Source: Golubevia sp. BC0850 (Eukaryota > Basidiomycota > Exobasidiomycetes > Golubeviales > Golubeviaceae). From it: a stretch of DNA of 64,000 bases. A program made the translations under genes and the position numbers. This document shows positions 23,099 to 34,713 of the stretch, piece after piece. The notes under the pieces are model-generated. The model ran no database searches. It was not told the DNA's origin and worked only from the letters and a program-made list of their open reading frames with translations. The stretch lies in NCBI GenBank assembly GCA_012976225.1, contig JAAVVG010000003.1, positions 558,001-622,000 of the forward strand, in the 5' to 3' direction. Numbering within the stretch: position 1 is the stretch's first letter; the number at the start of each line of letters is the position of its first letter.

Positions 23099-26000
23099 TC
23101 ACATGCTTTGTTCCACCATCATCTCACTATTATCCTCCTCAGTTCCACCCGCTGTCGAATGAGTACTATCTCCAACATCTCGACTGATGCTCATGTCCTG
23201 GCTCTGACTCTGTTGACTCTCATTTCCACCGTCCCCACGTTCCATCACCATTGAGAGCGAAGCACGAGTTTGCTGCTGCTTCTTAGGTGGTTCCTCTTCC
23301 TGAATTCCCATCGACTTCAGCTTGTCTGATAAAGAAGAATAAGAAGTTTCGACTTGTTCTTCCAATGCCTGATCGAGCAGATCTGTAGCTAGTAGGTCTC
23401 GAGGGTCGATTGAGAGTGCCTGGATTACGGAGGAAGGAAGTTGTTGAGTTCTGTCTAGCATTTGAGCTCTTCCTTGCTTTCACTATTGACTCACTTCATG
23501 GTACCATCCAACAGCGTCAACGAGATTTCCTAGGCGATGAGCACACATCCCGAGTCCCACGTAAGCAGCTGAGCGATGAGGATCTAGCTCGATGACTCGG
23601 AGGAAGCAACCTCTAGCTAAGTTGTCTTGCTTGTTCTTACGATAGGCAAATCCGAGATTGAGGTGAGTCGAGGTCCAAGCCGAGGCTGGTTCTTGAACAT
23701 CACGAGCTGCCTGCAGAGCTCTCGAGAAGAGCTCAATAGCATCTTGGTACCTGCGCAGGTGGGAATAAGGAGACAACGAAAGCGATCAGAAAATGAGGTC
23801 CCTCTATAGCCTGAAACCAGAACCACACTCACTCTTCCTTGTAGTAGGCGACGACACCACGCTCCGAAAGACACAGGGGATCGTCGGGCTCTTGCTCCGC
23901 ACTACCATCTAAGAAAAGACGAGCTAGAGAGAGGTTTCCTTGATGAAGATGTTCCATACCAATAAAGAGCTTGGCGAGATGAGACTGTTGGAATTTACGA
24001 GCTGCTGTGGAATAAGCAGTGATTGCTTGATCTGATTCTCCTTCCATTGCGAAGGAGTGAGCGAAGGCGATCCAAGCTGGTCCGAAACGGGGATCGAGAA
24101 GGTTCGCTTTACTGATGTAGCGAAAGGAATGTTCCAAGAGAGTTTTGTCAGTAAGAAGTGGAGAGGCAAACGACGTTCCTTTACGAACTCACCTAAAGTA
24201 TCTCCTCGCTTCTGCCCACCTTCCAGCACTAGAGTACCAAGCTCCGACAGCGAACCACGCACTCGGATTGTCTGGATCTGATTCAGTCAAGCGATGAGCG
24301 AGAATGAAAAGAGCAGGTCTGAGATTGGGTAGATGGTGCATGCAAGCGATGTGGATCGGCATCGCAGCGTCGTGATCGAGAGTGAGCTCCATGATCCGAC
24401 TGGTGACAGTGTAAGCATCTGCATACCTAAGACGAGCGTAAAGGTCTTCGGCTAAGCTGACTAGAACGTCCGGGTTGTCGGATAGACCCCACTCTTGAGC
24501 TAGACGTCTTCTTGCTTCCGAACTTGAGATGGCTCGGTTTGCCCTAGTCTTCGAGAGTCGCGAGACGTACATGAGACGAATGAACTCGAATTGAAGCTTG
24601 CCTTCCGGTTCTGCTCCAGCCTGAGCTGAAAAGTTGAGAGACTCGACGAACTCCCATTGCTCTTCCGATCCTAAGAGTTCCCCATCGATAAGAGCTGAGA
24701 AGGCTTCGTAGTTCTTGACATCCAAGGCAAGAGAGGACATGAAGCATTCACGAGCTCTAGCGATGTTTTCCAAGGAGAGATAGATTTGACCTCGAAGATG
24801 AGCGCAAGAAGAAGCTAGCTTGAGCCCATCGTTCTCTGCTGGTCGTTCTGAGATGGGGTTGGCTGAGAAAGAGGAAGCAAGATAAGTTCAGCTCGGGACC
24901 TTCGAACTGCTATGAAATTTCCATCTGATATCTATACTCACATCCGTTGTTTTCCCAATGCTCATCTCCGCCAAGAAGGTCTAAAGCTTCGTGATACTTT
25001 CCAAGTCGCACCTGGGTGAGGGGAGAGAACGGATCAGCTCACAGAGAACACGAGTCAAAATTTGCACCTCGAAAGACTCACTTGACATTGAGCAGCGAGA
25101 TACCTAGCAGCTTTAGAATGATTGACCAAGACGATTCCTTCGGGAGATGGGAGCTCCTTCTCTTGCAGCTCTTCCAACGCCTCTCTTGTCTGCTCCGCCC
25201 AAACCAAGTTTGGATCCCTCTCAGCGTTCTGACTGGAACTACGAATTCTTCTTGAAGAGGCCTGCTTCGAAGAACGACCTTGAGTTCCGCTTCCATCTTC
25301 GACATCAGCATCGTCATCTACGTCATTCTCAGAATCGATTTGGGTTCTTGAACGACCTTTGAAACCCACAGGGATTTGAGATTCACCTCTCAAATCGTTC
25401 ATGAGCTGATCCTCCTTCTCGACCCCTCCCGTATCTTGATTCCCATCGTTGCTATCTGCATCACCTTCACCTGTAACACTAGCACCACTCTCAGGCCCAG
25501 AGCCGCCTTCAGAGCTGCCAGTCCCAGTTCCACTGACAGTAAAGGTCCTTTCTTTCCTCTTTCTTGCAGTTCCAGAACTTCCAGCGCCACTGATGGGTGT
25601 CATACCGGGGAGAGAGCTGAGCTCGGTAGGTGTAGGTTGAGATTGGGAGAACTTGTGGAAAGGTAGAACCGAAGAGGAGCGAGTGGCAGCCAGAGCTGCA
25701 GCAAGAGCATCTCCATCTCCTTCGATATCTTCTTCGGCTACCATTCCAGCGACTTCTGCATGGTTTTCTGGGGCGTCGGAAGAAGAAGAGGCAAGTGCTG
25801 GAGGTACCTCTGCAGCAGCAGCAGGGTCCTGAGAAGACGATCCAAATCGAGCGGTTCCGTGACGGAGTGGAACTATGAGAAGCTGCTCTGCTCTTGCGTA
25901 CTGGTGAGTAGAGAAGTAGGCTTGAGCGAGGAAGTAGGCATCGTTCTCAGCGAGAGAAGTGGCTGAAAGAGCGTAAGATGGGATGGGAGAAGGGAGAGAG

Positions 26001-27245
26001 GGTGGGAGGGGATATCAACAAGAGCGTACCTTCTAAAGTGTGCAGGTGTATTTTTTAATCCAAACCAAGTCTTTTCCTCTACAGCATGGATTCCTCAAGC
26101 TTCAACCCCAGCTCGATTGCCCAGCTCATGCTCCATCTTCTCCCCACGAAGAATTACTCACTCTCGAAAGCCAGCACCTTGTCTCCCCAAAAGATAGCCA
26201 TCTCATACTTGTGAGCTCCGTAAGCTTCTTGTCTCCACTTCCTGAGTTTTGCAGCCAACTCAGTCTGAGCTCCAGCCAACTCAGTCTGAGCTCTATCCAC
26301 ATCATCTATCTCGAATTGATAGCCGTAATCGTAGTTCACCATAGCATCCTCCAAGGTTTCGTCGTTCCCATCGGCCCCCAAAGAATGTTCGATTACGCTT
26401 CCAGTTTCTCTAATTGATGAATCTTGATTCTGTTCCTCTTGCTGTTGTGGGTCTTGCTCTTGCTCTTCATCTTCATCTTCAGCTTTTCTCTTTCCCTTGT
26501 TAAGAAGAGCACTGACTGAAGTAGTCTTCTCGAACCGATCCTTGAGGTTCGGAGGACCATTCTTTTTCAACAAGGCTCCCAGACCCAAAGGAGAACCGAA
26601 TCCATTCCTTCCAGCCCCTCTGACATTACTTGATCCACTTCTACCGAGCTGTTGTGCTCTGCCACCTCTAGCAGCTCCTCTTGCCATGATCATTCCTCCA
26701 TAATTTGGAGCTAGATCCAACAGACCACTGTTGTTCGCTTCATCTTCATCCTTGACTACAGAAAAGGAACCATCCGATTGAGGGATTCCAGCAGGGGAGC
26801 GAGGAGTACTCTGAGCACCACCAATCAACCTGTTTCCATGACCTGCTAATGGAGATTCGTAGCCTATTTGACCCATTCTCCTGCCTCCTCCTGCTCTTGA
26901 AGGGCCTCCAAGCATCATGATTGGAGTTCCTGGAGGACCATTGTTGGAAGCTGCTGCTGCTCTGCTTGATCCAAGACCGAGGGATGAGGAGGCAAGCCTT
27001 GAACTGATTGGTCTGCTACCGAGAAAGGATCCACTAGAGTCGTAAGATCGATCTGCGATTGAATCTAGAGATTCTCTTGGACCACTTGGAGTTGGGGCTG
27101 GACCGAGACGACGTAATGCTGCAGCTTGAGGAGGGTTGGTAGATGGAGGAGGAGGATTGGGTTGAGAGTTGGAAGAAGAGGAAGCTCCATGACGAGCAGG
27201 TGCAGTTCTAGTCGATCTCGGAGCTGGTGGAGGTTGAGATGACAT
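23099..27245 (-). CDS. CDC16: Anaphase-promoting complex subunit Cdc16/APC6 (TPR protein)
   Basis: The product is a TPR scaffold subunit of the APC/C ubiquitin ligase. Seven exons (27245-26162, 25962-25082, 25011-24942, 24862-24193, 24111-23833, 23750-23495, 23419-23099) sum to 1186 residues. The first 280 residues are Ser/Pro/Gly-rich and disordered. The family core begins at KYEMAIFWGDKVLAFE and NDAYFLAQAYFSTHQYARAE. TPRs then follow: ISERPAENDGLKLASSCAHL, WFAVGAWYSSAGRWAEARRY, SKANLLDPRFGPAWIAFAHS, DQAITAYSTAARKFQQSH, LNLGFAYRKNKQDN, and AAYVGLGMCAHRLGNLVDAV. An acidic Ser-rich insert of about 190 residues splits the first TPR block, making the protein longer than yeast Cdc16. The start codon is 211 bp from that of the divergent protease gene. 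Confidence 0.93.
26252..26293 (-). repeat. Perfect 21-bp tandem duplication inside CDC16
   Basis: Two identical 21-bp units, 26252-26272 and 26273-26293, lie side by side in exon 1. They encode a repeated heptad read as AQTELAGAQTELA just ahead of the first TPR. The perfect identity at synonymous sites suggests a recent slippage duplication. Confidence 0.95.
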
Positions 27246-27456
27246 GACCTAATCCTATTCTGGATTGGCCGACTTGAAAATGTCGTTGATGAATCGATGG
27301 AAGTGAGTTGGTTCTTTCAGAGAGAGAGCAACACTTTTGAGTTCCCTCGCCTCTTTCTCTTCTACCCACGCATCCAAATTCTCGATTATCTCTCTCTTTG
27401 TTTGATCGAGATAAGATTCTAGAGGTTTTACACCCCCTATTCGCTAAAACAACAGC
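27246..27456. promoter_or_regulatory. Shared divergent promoter of CDC16 and WSS1-like gene
   Basis: Only 211 bp separate the two start codons, so both genes must be driven from this interval or from inside each other. It is rich in TCTCTC/GAGAGA tracts. No TATA box is evident. Confidence 0.6.
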
Positions 27457-29635
27457 ATGCCTGTGAGTCAATCAAGAACCCTACACTCAGTCCATCAATC
27501 CACGATCTACCACCCGCCATGACTCTTATCTTTGAACGCCTTTCTCTGGATGTGCTCTCTCTTCTTGTGTTTTCATCCTGACTTTTGCATACGTTGTAAT
27601 ATTATCCGACATCTCCATTAACGTCTGTCTCTTCCACCATCTTCTCCCTCTTCTGTTTCCCTTTACGATCTCTGCATCCGCAGTCTTCAGCTTTCGTTCG
27701 TATCAATGATCCTGATACTCATCGCAACAAGCGCATCGTAAGTCTCAGTCGATTCCTTGTCAGTATCTCAACTATTGTACAATTTCTAACAACCTTTCCA
27801 CCTACGTTCTTATAACAGGATTTCATCTCAGCTTTGGAGTCCTTTGCCGATCACGACGAAGCCTACAATCGCTTGTGCTCTCTCGCTGCTCAAGTCAAAC
27901 CTTTGATGAAGAAATTCGGTCTTCACATCACCAGTCTAGAGGAGTTCCCTCATAATACTGAATTTGGTGAGTATAGATTCGCATCGCGACTTCTCATCGC
28001 AAGTTCTCTGCCTGCTGCCTGCACTTCTGACCTGAATCCTATTCTTGACCTCTTCCTGATAGCTGGTAGAAATTGGAATGCTGGAGAATGCGTCGAGCTG
28101 ATTTTGAGAAGTGGCACTGGCACGTTTTTGCCTCTAGAGTGAGTTGTTTGTCGATTGAGTCTTTTCTCCCTTTGGTCTTGGACTGACTCTCCGTCTCTCT
28201 TCTCAGCTGGGTTCTTGCTGTGTTCCATCACGAACTGGCTCACTGTCAATTTATGAATCACGTCCCATCACAGCATGGTAGACTTACTGCTCAACTCAAG
28301 AAGGAATGTAGAGAGTTGCAAGCTAAAGGCTACTACGGTGATGGTGAGTCTTTTGAAGAGAACACTGATGAACTTAACACCTGCTATGGATGTCAACAGG
28401 CTTGAAGGACTAATCAGGTTTCGTTTGCACGAAACTTTTCATCTATCCGTGACTCTGTCTCATTCCCCTACTCATTCGCCTTTTCTCTCCTCTCCTCTGC
28501 TCTCCTAGGCTTCTGGTCCAGTGGAAGTGATCTCAAAGATCAAATCTCAAGAGGTGATGGTCTGGATTCTTCTCTCTATGGTAGTCGTCCAGTCGAGCTT
28601 TGCGGAGGAGCTTTTGGGAGAAAATCGAAGCGCAAGCCCTCTCGTCCACGCAAGAAACGTCAAACTCAACTACCGGGAGGAGGAAGAAACTTCAAAGGAC
28701 CATCTCTCTCTTCTGGAGCTCAAACTTCCGCCAACTCAAAAGGGAGCAGAGGTCGTATGACCAAAGCAATGGAAGGAGAAGGTCAGAGATTAGACGGTAG
28801 AAATCATCTTGTTGGTGCGTCCAGAGCCAACGAATTATACAAGGACGATGGCAACTCACATTTCGGAAGAAGTACAAGACCTAGAGGTGCTAGAGAAGCC
28901 AGAGCTGAAGCAGCCGAAGCTCGTATTCAAGCTGAGAAGGTCAGATCAAGAAGAGAAGCCAGACTCACAGCTGATGCTGAACGTGATGAGCTCTTCAATG
29001 AGAGAGATGCTTTCGGGGGTAGAGGGAATCCTAATGGAGACGATTCCGAAACCGAGGATGAATTGGACGCTCGTCAAGAGGCCAAGAGAAGAAGAGCTAG
29101 AACTAAAGGAGCTGTCAACGTGTCTGGATCTGAAGAAGAAGAAGACCAGCTGGAATCCGACACAGATTCAGAGATGGAGGATCCATTCTTTGGTTATAGT
29201 GCTACTCAAAAAGGGAAGAGAAAACAAGCTTCAAAGAGTCCTTCAAGAAGTACCCCAAAAGGAACTCAGGTCGGAGGCTCTTCCAAGAACGAGACAGCCA
29301 AGCAACGTAAAGAAAGATCAGAAAAATCTAGGAAAGCTGAGAACAGAAGAGTCGGAGATACTTGGAAGGAGCTTTCTCTGGATAGTGAAGAAGAAAGATT
29401 CGTTGGAAACTTCAACGATGAACTGGAGAAGGAACTTTCCGAAGATGAAGATGATGGAATTCCTCATGACAGTGAAGACGGCATCTTTGAGGGACCTGGA
29501 TCTGGATCAAATCAACGCAATTTAAGTCTTGGAAAGAAGAACAACAGAACTCCATCTTCTTCTTCCAATAGAGTCGCATCCGGATCATCAAAGAAATCTA
29601 CTCCTCGTTCGCAAGTAACCAAGAAGGCGCCATAA
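27457..29635 (+). CDS. WLM-domain metalloprotease, Wss1-like (DNA-protein crosslink repair)
   Basis: Wss1 enzymes are SprT-type zinc proteases that degrade proteins crosslinked to DNA or SUMOylated. Six exons (27457-27462, 27684-27737, 27819-27966, 28063-28138, 28207-28343, 28509-29635) sum to 515 residues. A 6-nt first exon encodes MP. The WLM domain runs from VRINDPDTHRN through SLAAQVKPLMKKFGLHITSL and GTFLPLDWVLAVFH to the zinc site HELAHCQFMNH. That site is HExxH plus a third His six residues on, with catalytic Glu present. GYYGDGFWSSGSDL and LCGGAFGRKSKRK match conserved motifs after the catalytic core. The remaining 300 residues are charged and coiled (REARAEAAEARIQAEKVRSR) and acidic. 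The frame stops at 29633-29635 where a coding-like tail continues (see separate entry). Confidence 0.88.
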
Positions 29636-29936
29636 ATTGCAATTGCAAGAGTGGCAGCTGGACTAGGATTCGGCCCTATCAATCAGTCCCCAAGAACTTC
29701 TTCTGAACAAGCTGACAGCAATCCTCAGACTTCAAGACCTTCTGACAACCGTCAAACTTCAAGAGCCTCTGCCTCTGGAAGTCGACCCATCATCGATCTC
29801 ACTGCCCGATTCAGATTCTGACCAAAGTGACAGTGGGGTCAATGTCAGATCTAGACCTCTCTACAAAAGTCGAAGCAAAGAGAAAGCATACGATGAGCTC
29901 AAACGTCTCGAAGCTGCCAAACGCAGCAGGGAATAA
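29636..29936 (+). pseudogene. Coding-like tail downstream of the WSS1-like stop
   Basis: Directly after the TAA, the same frame stays open for about 60 codons of Ser/Thr/Asn/Pro-rich sequence like the end of the upstream protein (RTSSEQADSNPQTSRPSDNR). It reaches GSRPIIDLT, which has the form of a SUMO-interacting motif, a known feature of Wss1 C-termini. One base later, in the next frame, acidic PDSDSDQSDSGVNVRSR follows and ends KRLEAAKRSRE at 29936. This looks like an original C-terminus cut off by a stop and a single-base shift. An alternative is a 52-nt intron (GTAACC...GACTAG), which gives one open but Leu-rich frame to 29936. Assembly error is also possible. Confidence 0.5.
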
Positions 29937-30412
29937 GTCTTCCCAATCTAGTTTGACTTACACTTTCACTTCTATTGTCTCTTTCTTCAGAGACTTTTCC
30001 TAGCCAGACGTCGTCAATGAGAGGGAAAAGGTGCAGACGAAGGGGCGGAAGCTGATTGAAAGAAGAAATAAGAAAACAGAACAGACTTAGAATATCAAGT
30101 GTCAAAGAACTTCCCAGAACAAGATAAAATCAAAATCAAATGCCAGAAAACCGCTCCCAATTAGGCACCGAATTGTCACCCCTTCAACTTTTTTCGTTGT
30201 ACTCTACAACACATCTCAACCCTGCCCATTCATCCAATATTACAGTCTGCCTACTAGTGAAAGAGCATCTCACTCTCGAAAAACTAGATGCTCTAGAAAA
30301 GCACAAGTGAAGCGGATTGAAGAATTAGGTAATGAAACAGGCAGAAAGACGTTAAGAAAGAAGTACAACCTATGGACCTGAAACTCTTCTTGTGAAGGTG
30401 GAAAGAGTCAGT
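29937..30412. other. Convergent 3' intergenic region
   Basis: This is the 3' flank shared by the protease gene (plus) and the PhlG-like gene (minus). It is A/T-rich in the middle, with no supported gene. Confidence 0.4.
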
Positions 30413-31783
30413 CTACTTGGCACCATGACCAAACTTTTGATACAGTTCAGGGAGAATTGAGGCCAAGTGAGTCATCTCTTGCTGGTCGTGGTGGAACTGA
30501 AGAAAACTCAAACTTCTTCCGACGATTGCTTTCTTGATCCCCAGCAAGCTCCCAAGTTTGTCGATAGAGAACAACTGTCCCAAAATTGGGATCTTGAGTT
30601 GGACGTTGTTAGCTAAATAGTATCTCGATCTTAATTCGAGACCTTCGTCAGTCTCATACCACAGATGAATCATGTCTACAGCCTTGAGAGGGGTGTTGTT
30701 TCCTTCGTAGATTTGTCCTGAAGCCGAGGCTACAATCCCGTTCTCCTCGAACTTAGTTCTGAAAGTTGAGAGGAATGAAACGAGTAAGAAATAGGGTCAC
30801 GAGGTATCGGGCTACCTCAAAAACTTACTCGTCAATTCCAAAGAATGAAGGTCTCTTCCAGTGAATGTCGATAGTTTGCTCGTCACTACCGATTATCTCG
30901 GTGATGTGATGGACCGATCCCAAAAGCTTCTCAGTGTTGTTCAAAGAAGGATCGTCAAACTTGTCGGCATAGGTCGAGGAGATGGATTTGTGAGCCCATG
31001 GATGCCACAAAGAGTATCTTGCGGATTCCTTTGAGTGCCACCAGAACCACCAAGTAATCATATCTTTAGTGACGCCTGGCCAGTGCGATCTTGAGGCAAC
31101 AAAGCCCTGGCCATCTTTGTATGCACACCAAGCGTTCTCATGAGCGAGTTGAACATTAGCAGGGGCGAGCAACGCGTTTATATCTGAGAAGCTGATAAGA
31201 TTTGAAGAAAGAGGGTCAGTCGATCTGAAAAGACTGCATGGATTCCAATTGAAGAACTCACTCAGGATTCATCGCTTCCGTAGCACAATCGATTGCTAAT
31301 CTTCCTGGCTCGATCATCTCTGACAGGAAGTACGGAAGGATTGAGAGCGGATGAGTACAAAGGATTGACGCTCACTCTGATCCCCCATTTGAGATCACAG
31401 CTTTGAGTACTAGATTTTTTCAAAGTCACCTGGATAAACAAAAAGATCTGGCCTGAAGAAGGACTCGTACTCCTTTCCTTTGATGGATGCAGTGTTAATT
31501 TCTAGCTGGTCTTGCAATTCTAATTGATAAAACGTGTAAGGAATCTGGCCTGCTGGTGCTCTGTGAAAGGAGTGAGAAAAGATTCAAATCATAGAGAAAA
31601 GTATACGTTGGATTGAGGGGGAGTGAGTGGAGGAGAGTGAGTCAAGATCCGAGTCAGCGAGAAATCGACATCTTGAGTGAGGTCATCGTCACTCGCCGGA
31701 GAACATCGTTACACTCACGCTGGAAGAGACACTGCTTGTCTGGCCAGAAGTGCCAGGAATAAACAGAAAGACGAGGTCTTCAT
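30413..31783 (-). CDS. Secreted PhlG-like (DAPG hydrolase domain) protein
   Basis: PhlG-type hydrolases cut the C-C bond that joins an acyl group to a phenolic ring, for example deacetylating 2,4-diacetylphloroglucinol. Five exons (31783-31719, 31560-31430, 31319-31262, 31191-30829, 30758-30413) sum to 320 residues. A signal peptide (MKTSSFCLFLALLARQAVSL) precedes the domain. The family stretch is clear: NAWCAYKDGQGFVASRSHWP, GVTKDMITWWFWWHSKESAR and YSLWHPWAHKS, with the His/Glu-rich WWFWWH...HPWAH region expected to bind the metal. Later segments include VHHITEIIG, MIHLWYETDEGLELRSRYYL and LQFHHDQQEMTHLASILPEL. The substrate is unknown, and bacterial PhlG is cytosolic whereas this one looks exported. 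Family call is strong, chemistry inferred. Confidence 0.8.
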
Positions 31784-32223
31784 GTTGAGTCAGTTTGAGG
31801 AGAGATAAGAATGAGAGGATGGGAATAGGAAGAAATGAGAGTCGCCTCCTTGTTCCAAACCCTCTCTTTTGAACCTTCTTGTAAGCCCCGCAACAGCAAG
31901 CTCCGTCTTCTCCACAGACTCTGAAGCTTCATCAAAAGGACATGACGCGACGCACTCTCATCTATACCCCTTTCGATCGCGCTAATCACACATCTTTTGC
32001 ATGTGAACGTTTGAAGCTCAACGCGATTGAAGCGCAACCCGTCGGGATCTCGATTGAAAAGGGCAGAGAAAAAGCATTACTTCGAGGATTGCGTATTGTA
32101 AAAAGGAAAGTCTATGAATGTGAAACAGTAGTGTTTGAGAGAATTTGCAACTTGGCGTGTCTTCTTGACCTTTTTCCGACCCCTCGTCCTGCCCCCTCCA
32201 TCGTTCTGTCGAGCGGAAATCGT
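31784..32223. other. Intergenic region, PhlG-like promoter
   Basis: This lies upstream of the PhlG-like start and downstream of the NADH dehydrogenase stop, both on the minus strand. Short antisense-overlapping frames occur. No gene or clear regulatory site was identified. Confidence 0.4.
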
Positions 32224-34713
32224 CTACTCTCTCGACACATCCCTTCCAAACATCCACACCTTAACCCAGTCGACCAGAACAGCAGTTCTACACCTTAGAC
32301 CGAAGAGCATAGAGGCGTAAGCTGTGAAAGGAGAGAGAGTTTTAGTTCCATGCATCTTCTACGTAAACTCTTCAAGTCGTTTCATGACTCACCAGATCTC
32401 CAAAGATAGTGAGTTGCGATACTTAAAGGCGAAAAGCAAATGAAAGAAAAAGCGGTTCAGTGAAAAAATCCGACAACCTCTTTTCAAAACTCTGTCCTCT
32501 CTTTCAAACTCACCCTCCAATAGCAAGACTACCATTTCCAAAAGGTAGATCAGCAATAGCATTATGACTTCCAATATAAGCAAGTGAACCTTGATGAGAA
32601 TATTTAAAAGGACGAAGACGTGAAGCTTTGCTCAATTGTCTCTCCAATCTCTTAAGTTCAACCTCATCACCTTTGTTCTTAGCATCTTCGAACTTCTCCT
32701 CCAATTCTTCAACTCTAGCCAATTGATTGAAGATTTTACCCAAATAACTTCCTTGTTGACTTGCAGCCTGAGCAGTTGGAGCATAAGCAGTGCTTGTAGC
32801 GTCACCAATAGCATCTATAGAGAAAGAAGATGGCAGAAAGATCAGTGCGTGGTTTCAGTGGGCTCATTTCTGGAACGTAACATTTCCACTTTCTGAACTC
32901 ACAAATTTCAGGAGCTCCTTCCAATCTCATATGATCATCCACTTTCAAACCTCTACGTTCAGTTTGATAAGTTGGAAGTTGAGAAATTAAATCTTTAGAA
33001 ATTGGACGTAAAGTGTTTCCAGCTGCCCAAACTAAAAGACCGAATGGGATTTCTTTATCTTCTCCAGATGGAGCTTTCACCAAGACTGATTTTGGTCCAC
33101 AATCTTTTACTTGATGACGAGTTAGAACCTCGATGTTGTTGTCTTTGAAGGTCTTCATAGTGTAATCTACGAGCTTGGAAGAGAACATCGGAAGAACTGA
33201 AGGCATGGCTTCAACCAGTAGGACTTTGAATTTGTTTGCTAATTCTGGATACCATTTTGAGATGTCTCCTTGAACGAAATCCCTTAGTTCGGCAGCGTAC
33301 TCGATTCCGGTGGGACCTCCTCCCACGACAGCGCCTGGAGAGAAAAGGGTTTCAAGTCACAAGAAAAAATCAGAAAAACTTGCCCCAAAATTTCTCGACT
33401 TTGCTCTCTCTCTCCAGTCTAACTCACAAGTCAACAACCTATCAACTTCCTCAGCACTCTGACCAGCCAAACTAGCAGCCTCAATACAATCCATCAATTT
33501 ATTCCTAATTTTCTCAGCATCACCAAGTTCTTTCAAAAAGCAACCATATTTATTAATCCCCTCGATTCCAAAAGTTTGATTTTGAGTTCCAACTGCATAA
33601 ACCAAATAATCATAACCAATTGATTGTGGACCGAGAGCATCTGAAACCGTACCAGATTTATCTTCAAAGTGAACGATTTTGTTTCCAACATCTACTTTAG
33701 TAGCTTCAGCTTCTAAAACTTGAACATGTCTTGCTTTAGCTCTTGTGGTATGACGAGTTGGTTGAGCAATCGAACGTCCATTTAAGGTTCCAACTGTCAC
33801 TGAAGGTAATAATGGAGTGAATAAGAAATAATTGTGTGGTGAAATCACTGTGACTGAATAATGTTCTGTGTCAATGGATTTTAAAAGTGAAGTTGCTCCC
33901 CAACCTGAACCTAGGATTACGATTTTCTTCTTTCCTCCTTCGAATGGAAGTTGATCTGGTGGGTGATTGGCATCGTAGATGACTAGGGAAGAAGTGAGAG
34001 CAAGATAGGGAGGGAGGGGTCAGATTAGAAACACTGGTACTGCCGATTTGATCTCTGAGCAACTATCCTTGAGTCACTTCAAAACATTAACATTCCAAAC
34101 CTCAAAAGAGAGCGAAGCAAACCATTTGAACCTGTACTATCCACTGAATCGTCATCGGCCTTCTAAATCCTTCCAACCCACCACCAGTCACCAATCTCTC
34201 AGCGCCTCTCCCATCTCCAACTATCTTCCTCTTGATGATCTCTTTGAGTACTCACAATAAGCAAAAGTGCCAGCACCAACCAACAAAACGACATAAGTAG
34301 CTCTCTTCAAGTGAGTGAAGAATCCAATCTTCTTTCCACCATTGTTCTGATTTGAAGAGCTGGAACCAGTCTGAGCTGCCTTTCCAAGAGCAGCAGCTGA
34401 AGTTGAAACTGGAGGAGCTGAAATTGGAGTGGAAGATTCTGTGATGGTCTTTGAAGAAGTAGAGTTGAATCGAAGAGAGTTTGTAATGGGACTCAAACGA
34501 TTGGAGGATCTGGAGGCTGAGGATAGGGAGCGTAGGACTGCTCGAGTAGCTGAGGGAGAGAATGTTAAAGTGAGTGAATGGTTTGAGTCAATTCTTCGGT
34601 GATGAGCAGATGTGAGACAGCGAGACAGAGAGGGATTGAACTGAAAGGTGGATGATGAGAAGAAGTGGCTGCTGAAACTCACCTGGAGCTGAGATTGCTG
34701 CTGAATTCAACAT
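32224..34713 (-). CDS. Alternative (type II) NADH:ubiquinone oxidoreductase, mitochondrial
   Basis: This is a single-subunit flavoprotein that oxidises NADH and reduces ubiquinone at the inner mitochondrial membrane without pumping protons. The start gives MLNSAAISAPATRAVLRSLS after a 31-nt first exon, a Ser/Arg/Ala-rich presequence. A single hydrophobic segment (ATYVVLLVGAGTFAY) follows, so it probably is membrane-anchored. The FAD-binding motif KKKIVILGSGWGATSLLKS is followed by SPHNYFLFTPLLPSVTVGT. The NADH site is VVGGGPTGIEYAAELRDF. LVWAAGNTLRP and the FAD-closing region DAIGDATSTAYAPTAQAASQ come next, then GSLAYIGSHNAIADLP. The last small exons splice to IATHYLWRS and end in WMFGRDVSRE, the classic terminal motif, so the C-terminus is complete. 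Length is roughly 570-600 residues. An N-terminal membrane segment favours an external (Nde) orientation. Confidence 0.92.
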
